DNA of 9,544 nucleotides, taken from an uncultured Actinomyces sp. (GTDB lineage Bacteria > Actinomycetota > Actinomycetes > Actinomycetales > Actinomycetaceae). Numbering within the stretch: position 1 is the first letter of the stretch; the number at the start of each line of letters is the position of its first letter. A model generated the notes under the pieces. The model had not been told where the DNA came from. It made no database searches and saw only the letters and a program-made list of their open reading frames with translations. The translations under genes and the position numbers were made by a program. The DNA lies in assembly GCA_937926195.1 (NCBI GenBank), contig CALEXZ010000164.1, positions 1-9,544 of the forward strand, read 5' to 3'. Shown in pieces: positions 6,127 through 9,544 of this stretch.

Positions 6127-7059
6127 TCACTTCTGGAGCCTGCGCTGGACGAGGGCGTACACGGCGGCGAGGAGGCCGGCGATGAGCGCCATGACGATGG
6201 AGATGGCCGAGGCCGTGTGCGGGTCACCGGGAGAGACCATCATCGTGTTGTAGGCCATCATCATCGGTGTGTAGCTGTCGCCCATCCAGGACTGGCCGGT
6301 GCTCATGACCGTCGGCTCGTTGAAGAGCTGGATCGTGCCGATGATGGACAGCAGGACCGTGAGCAGGGCGGCGCCGGAGACCATGGGGATCTTGATCCTC
6401 GTGGCGATCTGGAGGCCGGAGGCGCCGTCGAGGCGGGCGGCCTCGTACAGCTCCTGGGGGATCGCCTGCAGGGCTGCGAGGAAGACGAGCATGTTGTAGC
6501 CGGTGAAGGTCCACGTCGTCATATTCGCCATGGAGGCGAGGATGACGTTCTTGCTGAAGAAGCTGACGCCCAGCCAGTCGCTCAGCGGGGACAGCTGCGG
6601 GCTGTAGAGGTAGAGCCAGACCATCGCGGCGACGACGCCGGGGATCGCGTAGGGAAGGAAGTAGCCCAGGCGCAAGACGGTCACGCGCTTGACGAGGTAG
6701 GAGTCGAGCAGGAGGGCGAGCACGAGGGCCGAGATGATCATGACCGGGATCTGGAAGGCCGCGTAGACGACGACACGGCCGATGCCGGTCCAGAAGGCCG
6801 CGTTGGTGACGACGGCGACGAAGTTGTCGAGCCCGACGAAGCTCGTGACGGTCTCGCCGCCGCCGTACAGGCCTCCGCCGGACACCTTGGTCTGGAAGAA
6901 GGACTGGTAGACGGACACGATGATCGGCACGACGAAGGTCGCCGCGAAGAACAGGGCGAAGGGTGCGGCGAAGGCCCAGCCGAACAGGTTGTTGCGTCGT
7001 TGGCGCGCCTTGATCGCGCGCAGGTTCGCGGCCGTCGGCGCGGCCGGGGTGGTGCTCAT
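6127..7059 (-). CDS. carbohydrate ABC transporter permease, MalF-like
   Basis: First membrane subunit of the CUT1 importer, pairing with the MalG-like protein to form the channel. It has 310 residues, with six predicted membrane segments near 25-50, 96-119, 131-152, 174-197, 227-246 and 284-305. The EAA loop, EAARLDGASGLQIATRIKIPM, starts at 206. The long extracellular part between segments 1 and 2 (about 51-95) contains a Gly-rich SGGGLYGGGE stretch. The start is ATG 7059-7057 (MSTTPAAP) because GAGGAG (7073-7068) is 8 nt upstream. An upstream ATG would add 28 Pro/Arg/His-rich residues unlike any permease. It follows the binding-protein gene after about 190 nt of hairpin-rich sequence and is nearly joined to the next permease gene. 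Confidence 0.93.
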   Translation of the reverse strand: MSTTPAAPTAANLRAIKARQRRNNLFGWAFAAPFALFFAATFVVPIIVSVYQSFFQTKVSGGGLYGGGETVTSFVGLDNFVAVVTNAAFWTGIGRVVVYAAFQIPVMIISALVLALLLDSYLVKRVTVLRLGYFLPYAIPGVVAAMVWLYLYSPQLSPLSDWLGVSFFSKNVILASMANMTTWTFTGYNMLVFLAALQAIPQELYEAARLDGASGLQIATRIKIPMVSGAALLTVLLSIIGTIQLFNEPTVMSTGQSWMGDSYTPMMMAYNTMMVSPGDPHTASAISIVMALIAGLLAAVYALVQRRLQK

Positions 7060-7154
7060 GGCTCGGGCTCCTCGGTGGTGGTGGTGCGGACGAGGGCGTC
7101 GTCGTCGGGCCGGTGGCGGCAGGCCCGGGGCAGGGGGCGCCACGGCGTCGGCCC

Positions 7155-7179
7155 GCCCTCCCGGCCGGGACCGGAGGGC
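7155..7179 (-). other. GC-rich hairpin in the spacer before the permeases
   Basis: GCCCTCC (7155-7161) pairs with GGAGGGC (7173-7179); two further G-C pairs can form past a bulged C. It lies in the 190-nt gap between the binding-protein stop and the first permease, together with the stronger hairpin at 7203-7246. It may help partial termination or protect the upstream mRNA. Confidence 0.4.
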
Positions 7180-7202
7180 TCCGGCCCCGGCCTGAGGCGG
7201 CC

Positions 7203-7246
7203 CGGTGGGGCGCTGAGTGGCGACCTCGTGGATCAGCGCCCCACCG
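7203..7246 (-). terminator. stem-loop right after the binding-protein gene
   Basis: A perfect 14-bp inverted repeat, CGGTGGGGCGCTGA (7203-7216) with TCAGCGCCCCACCG (7233-7246), starts 3 nt after the stop codon and has a 16-nt loop. Such intercistronic stem-loops in sugar ABC operons commonly lower permease expression relative to the binding protein, by partial termination or mRNA stabilisation. GACCTCG in the loop (7222-7228) can instead pair with CGAGGTC (7245-7251), which would break the main stem. Confidence 0.6.
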
Positions 7247-7249
7247 AGG

Positions 7250-8566
7250 TCACTTGGCGACGGTGAGGCCCGCGGACTCCAGCGAGCTGACGGCCTCCTC
7301 CTGGGCGGCGGTGAAGATGTCGGCGACCTTCGCGGCGCCGGTGGCGACCTCGCCGCCCTTGGTGTTGAGGACCGCGACGACGGAGGTCCACGTCGGGCAG
7401 TACGGGAAGTCCTCGTTCATGGTGTCGTTGGCCTCGGCGAGGAAGCCGTAGACGTCCTGGCCTCCCCACAGCTTGGACATGGCCTCGGGGGTCTTGGGCT
7501 TCTCCGTGGTGGCGGCGACGACGAGGCCCTGGGAGACGAGGTCGGCGACCTGGGTGTTGAACCAGTTGGCGAACTTCAGGGCCTCGGCCTTGTGCTTGCA
7601 GCCCTTGATGACGGCGACGGCGGAGCCGCCGTCGGAGCCGGTGACCTGCTCGTCGCCGAGCCTGGGCAGGTAGGTGACCTGCCACTGGCTCTCCTTGACG
7701 CCGAGGTCGCCGAGCATGAAGGCGGGCTCCCAGGCGGCGGCGACGGTGCCGATGAGGGTGCCGTCGGTGAGCTTGGCGCCCCAGTCGTCGCCCCAGCGGC
7801 CGTCGGACAGGACGAGGGCGAGGCCCTCGTCGATGAGCTCCTGGTGGACGGCGGCGACCTTCGCGGTGGCCGCGGAGTCGATGTCGACCTTCCAGGCCTC
7901 ACCCTGGGCGGAGAACCAGGTGGCGCCGGCGGCAGCGGCCTGGCCGGACATCTGGTAGGCGGTCTCGTCGGACTGCCAGGTGGTGATGTACTTGCCGGCG
8001 GCCTTGGCGACCTTGGCGGACTCCTTGAGCTCGGCCCAGGTGGTGGGGGCGGTGATGCCCAGGGCGTCGAAGGCGGCCTTGTCGTAGACGTAGACGAGCG
8101 GGCCGGAGTCCTGGGGCAGGCCGACGACGATGTCGCCGAGCTTGCACATGCCCATCGTTCCGGCGGAGAAGTTGGCCTCGTAGCCGCCCTCGGCGATCTC
8201 CTTGGCCACGTCCTCCAGGTCCCCGGCGATCCACTCCGAGCCGATCTCGGCGTAGCCGACCTGGGCGAGGTCGGGGGCGTCACCGGCCTGGACGGCCTGG
8301 TGGATCTTGGCGTAGGACTCGTCGGCCTTGCCGTCGAACTTGGTGGCCGTGACGTGGATGCCCGGGTTCTCCTTGTTCCAGCGGGCGACGATGTCGTCGA
8401 CCTTCGTCATGCCCTCGCCGTCGGGAAGGCGGTGCCAGTAGGTGATCTCCACGACGTCGCCGGAGTCGGAGCTGGAGCCCGAGCCGCAGGCGGCCAGGGT
8501 GGCGAGGGTGGCGGCGGCGAGACCGCCGCCGAGGACCTGGCGGCGGGTAGCAGTGGTGGCCTTCAT
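7250..8566 (-). CDS. extracellular sugar-binding lipoprotein of the ABC importer
   Basis: Solute-binding protein (family 1, CUT1) that captures a sugar outside the cell and delivers it to the two permeases. The 438-residue precursor has a lipoprotein signal peptide with lipobox LAAC (C27 becomes lipidated), followed by a flexible GSGSSSDSGD linker. An RR pair (TRRQVLGGG, R8-R9) before the hydrophobic core suggests possible Tat export. The mature part begins EITYWHRLPDGEG and has the family stretch for the hinge region (PLVYVYDKAAFDALGITAPTTWAEL). Many Trp and Tyr residues (for example WFSAQGEAW, GRWGDDWG, AAAWEPAF) suit carbohydrate stacking. The sugar itself cannot be named. The start is ATG 8566-8564, with AGGAAGG (8579-8573) 6 nt upstream. 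An upstream ATG (8614) would put a charged stretch before the signal peptide. It is first in the operon; no ATPase or LacI-type regulator is in view. Confidence 0.94.
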   Translation of the reverse strand: MKATTATRRQVLGGGLAAATLATLAACGSGSSSDSGDVVEITYWHRLPDGEGMTKVDDIVARWNKENPGIHVTATKFDGKADESYAKIHQAVQAGDAPDLAQVGYAEIGSEWIAGDLEDVAKEIAEGGYEANFSAGTMGMCKLGDIVVGLPQDSGPLVYVYDKAAFDALGITAPTTWAELKESAKVAKAAGKYITTWQSDETAYQMSGQAAAAGATWFSAQGEAWKVDIDSAATAKVAAVHQELIDEGLALVLSDGRWGDDWGAKLTDGTLIGTVAAAWEPAFMLGDLGVKESQWQVTYLPRLGDEQVTGSDGGSAVAVIKGCKHKAEALKFANWFNTQVADLVSQGLVVAATTEKPKTPEAMSKLWGGQDVYGFLAEANDTMNEDFPYCPTWTSVVAVLNTKGGEVATGAAKVADIFTAAQEEAVSSLESAGLTVAK

Positions 8567-8591
8567 TGGGAACCTTCCTGTGATCATGGGA

Positions 8592-8635
8592 CGCGCATCC
8601 TTGCGCGCATCCACTCGGCGCTGAGGAGGGCGCCG
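8592..8635. promoter_or_regulatory. repeats in the leader of the importer operon
   Basis: CGCGCATCC occurs twice 12 bp apart (8592-8600 and 8604-8612), and the second copy overlaps the 8-bp palindrome TGCGCGCA (8602-8609). Next to it, CGGCGC (8616-8621) and GCGCCG (8630-8635) form a 6-bp inverted repeat with an 8-nt loop. Both lie in the probable 5' leader. They may be operator or RNA-structure elements, but in such GC-rich DNA chance is possible. Confidence 0.3.
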
Positions 8636-8647
8636 ATGTCAAGAGTG

Positions 8648-8677
8648 AATGTAGGACATCAGTCGTCTGACATGCAA
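8648..8677 (-). promoter_or_regulatory. putative promoter of the ABC importer operon
   Basis: In the most AT-rich part of the intergenic region, minus-strand TTGCAT (8677-8672) and TACATT (8653-8648) are separated by 18 nt. Transcription would begin near 8641 and give a leader of about 75 nt. The -35 matches consensus at 3 of 6 positions and the -10 at 4 of 6. A perfect TTGACA (8642-8637) lies downstream but has no suitable -10 partner. Confidence 0.35.
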
Positions 8678-8685
8678 GCCATTAC

Positions 8686-8698
8686 TTCGGGTCTCGAA
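8686..8698. promoter_or_regulatory. 13-bp imperfect palindrome upstream of the importer promoter
   Basis: TTCGGGTCTCGAA has matching TTCG/CGAA ends and one mismatched inner pair. It lies just upstream of the proposed -35 and between the two divergent genes, a natural place for a regulator site. No regulator is identifiable. Confidence 0.25.
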
Positions 8699-8743
8699 AT
8701 ATTGGGAGTCTGGGTGCCGTGCCCCCGCCCGCCGCCGAGCCGC

Positions 8744-8749
8744 TAGCCT
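8744..8749 (+). promoter_or_regulatory. putative -10 of leaderless xth promoter
   Basis: TAGCCT (8744-8749) followed by CCTGCC and the xth ATG. This is the same hexamer at the same 6-nt distance as upstream of pyrE and the dehydrogenase gene, here on the opposite strand. There is no Shine-Dalgarno and no TTGACA-like -35. Confidence 0.5.
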
Positions 8750-8755
8750 CCTGCC

Positions 8756-9544
8756 ATGCGTCTGGCCACCTGGAACGTCAACTCCCTGCGTACCCGCGTC
8801 GCGCGCGTCACCGCCTTCCTCGAGCGCTGGGACATCGACGTCCTGGCCATGCAGGAGATCAAGTGCCGCCCCGACCAGCTCCCCCGTGAGCCATTCGAGG
8901 CCGCGGGTTACGAGGTCGCCGCGCACGGCCTCAACCAGTGGAACGGCGTCGCCATCGCCTCACGCGTCGGCCTCGACGACGTGCGGACCAGCTTCGCCGG
9001 ACAGCCCGCCTGGGCCGCCAAGGACGGTGAGGCGCCCGTCGTCGAGGCGCGGGCACTGGGCGCCACCGTGGGCGGTGCCGCGGGCCACGAGCCCGTCCGG
9101 CTCTGGAGCCTGTACGTGCCCAACGGCCGCAAGCTCACCCACCCCCACTACACCTACAAGCTCCAGTGGCTGGCCGCCCTCACCGAGGAGGTCACCGGCT
9201 GGCTCGCCGCCGACCCCGCTCAGAGCCTCGCCCTTGTCGGAGACTGGAACGTCGCCCCGCTGGACGAGGACGTGTGGGACATGTCCGTCTTCGACGGCGC
9301 CACCCACGTCTCACAGCCCGAGCGCGACGCCTTCGAGGCCCTCGCCGAGGCCGGGATGATCGAGGCCACCCGCGCACGCGTGACCAACTACACCTACTGG
9401 GACTACCAGAAGCTGCGCTTCCCCCGCAACGAGGGCATGCGCATCGACTTTGTCTACGGCTCACCGGCCTTCGAGGCCCGCGTGCGCTCCGCGGCCATCG
9501 ACCGCGACGAGCGCAAGGGCAAGGGCGCCTCCGACCACGTGCCC
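8756..9544 (+). CDS. xth: exodeoxyribonuclease III, C-terminus cut by window edge
   Basis: DNA repair enzyme of the exonuclease-endonuclease-phosphatase fold that cleaves abasic sites and degrades one strand from 3' ends, using Mg2+. The 263 codons present cover nearly the whole family length (about 265-270), and only the final residues are missing. Catalytic motifs are intact: WNVNSLR with N7 (6-12), QEIK with E34 (33-36), LYVPNGR with Y120 (119-125), GDWNVAP with D163 and N165 (162-168), MRIDF with D231 (228-232), and SDH with D260 and H261 at the end. Trp-rich segments such as TYWDY are usual in this family. The start is ATG 8756-8758, preceded by TAGCCT and no Shine-Dalgarno. It is the only plus-strand gene in the window, divergent from the importer operon, and is unrelated to it in function. 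Confidence 0.96.
   Translation, partial: MRLATWNVNSLRTRVARVTAFLERWDIDVLAMQEIKCRPDQLPREPFEAAGYEVAAHGLNQWNGVAIASRVGLDDVRTSFAGQPAWAAKDGEAPVVEARALGATVGGAAGHEPVRLWSLYVPNGRKLTHPHYTYKLQWLAALTEEVTGWLAADPAQSLALVGDWNVAPLDEDVWDMSVFDGATHVSQPERDAFEALAEAGMIEATRARVTNYTYWDYQKLRFPRNEGMRIDFVYGSPAFEARVRSAAIDRDERKGKGASDHVP

Noticed and set aside
4809..6227. A 472-codon minus-strand frame overlapping both permeases and the SDR gene
   Set aside because: It is out of frame with three recognisable proteins, translates to a Pro/Arg/His-rich sequence, and spans a strong terminator.
4529..6253. A 574-codon open frame on the plus strand
   Set aside because: It lies opposite the SDR gene and the MalG-like permease and crosses their intergenic terminator. 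The product is a biased Arg/Asp/His/Gly polymer with no motif.
7060..7143. N-terminal extension of the MalF-like permease with an HHHH stretch
   Set aside because: The ATG at 7059 has GAGGAG 8 nt upstream. The extension is Pro/Arg/His-rich and unlike permease N-termini.
8567..8614. Earlier ATG for the sugar-binding protein (MDARKDARPM)
   Set aside because: It would place 16 polar residues before the signal peptide, and the internal ATG has a good Shine-Dalgarno. The repetitive DAR is just the 12-bp DNA repeat read as protein.
8637..8642. Perfect TTGACA on the minus strand as -35 of the importer operon
   Set aside because: Seventeen nt downstream the sequence is GCCGAG, with no -10-like hexamer at acceptable spacing, so I preferred TTGCAT/TACATT upstream.
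6028..8746. Two long plus-strand open frames (412 and 509 codons) opposite the permease and binding-protein genes
   Set aside because: They are Asp/Gly/Val-rich complements of well-supported minus-strand genes, with no domain and no ribosome site.

Overview
The window is very GC-rich, with almost every third codon position G or C, GTG starts and GC-rich hairpins. This points to a high-GC actinomycete. An Actinomyces or Schaalia-like host is my best guess from the gene set and protein style, but it cannot be proven from the sequence alone. All genes except the last lie on the minus strand, so they are transcribed from high to low coordinates. No rRNA, tRNA, CRISPR array, insertion sequence, integrase or phage gene is visible.

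In transcription order on the minus strand: (1) 8566-5120 is a carbohydrate ABC importer operon of CUT1 type. It has a lipoprotein solute-binding protein, a MalF-like permease and a MalG-like permease, with no ATPase gene in the window. It ends at a perfect 16-bp hairpin (5060-5100). (2) 5034-4198 encodes a classical short-chain dehydrogenase. (3) 4127-3630 encodes the thiol peroxidase Tpx. (4) 3575-2746 is a MerR-family activator with a GyrI-like effector domain, broken by a 2-nt frameshift in a GC-dinucleotide run. (5) 2662-555 is an apparent operon: pyrE, a LemA-like membrane protein, a small unknown frame and a TrmH/SpoU RNA methyltransferase. (6) 382-1 is the N-terminal third of class II fructose-bisphosphate aldolase. 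On the plus strand, exodeoxyribonuclease III (xth) starts at 8756, divergent from the importer, and runs off the right edge.

Most of the window is housekeeping metabolism: pyrimidine salvage/synthesis, glycolysis, RNA methylation, DNA repair and peroxide defence, plus one sugar-uptake operon. The window does not contain an obvious new defence or mobile system. The structure that stands out is regulatory. pyrE, the dehydrogenase gene and xth all carry the same hexamer TAGCCT exactly 6 nt before the start codon and lack a Shine-Dalgarno sequence, which is the layout of leaderless transcripts. tpx and merR have related hexamers at the same spacing. Several of these -10 elements sit only 5-13 nt after the hairpin that ends the preceding gene. 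The merR gene also shows a 19-bp spacer promoter with a dyad, a frameshift, an internal Shine-Dalgarno start for its effector domain, and a duplicated stop codon. A second probable frame disruption lies just upstream of trmH.
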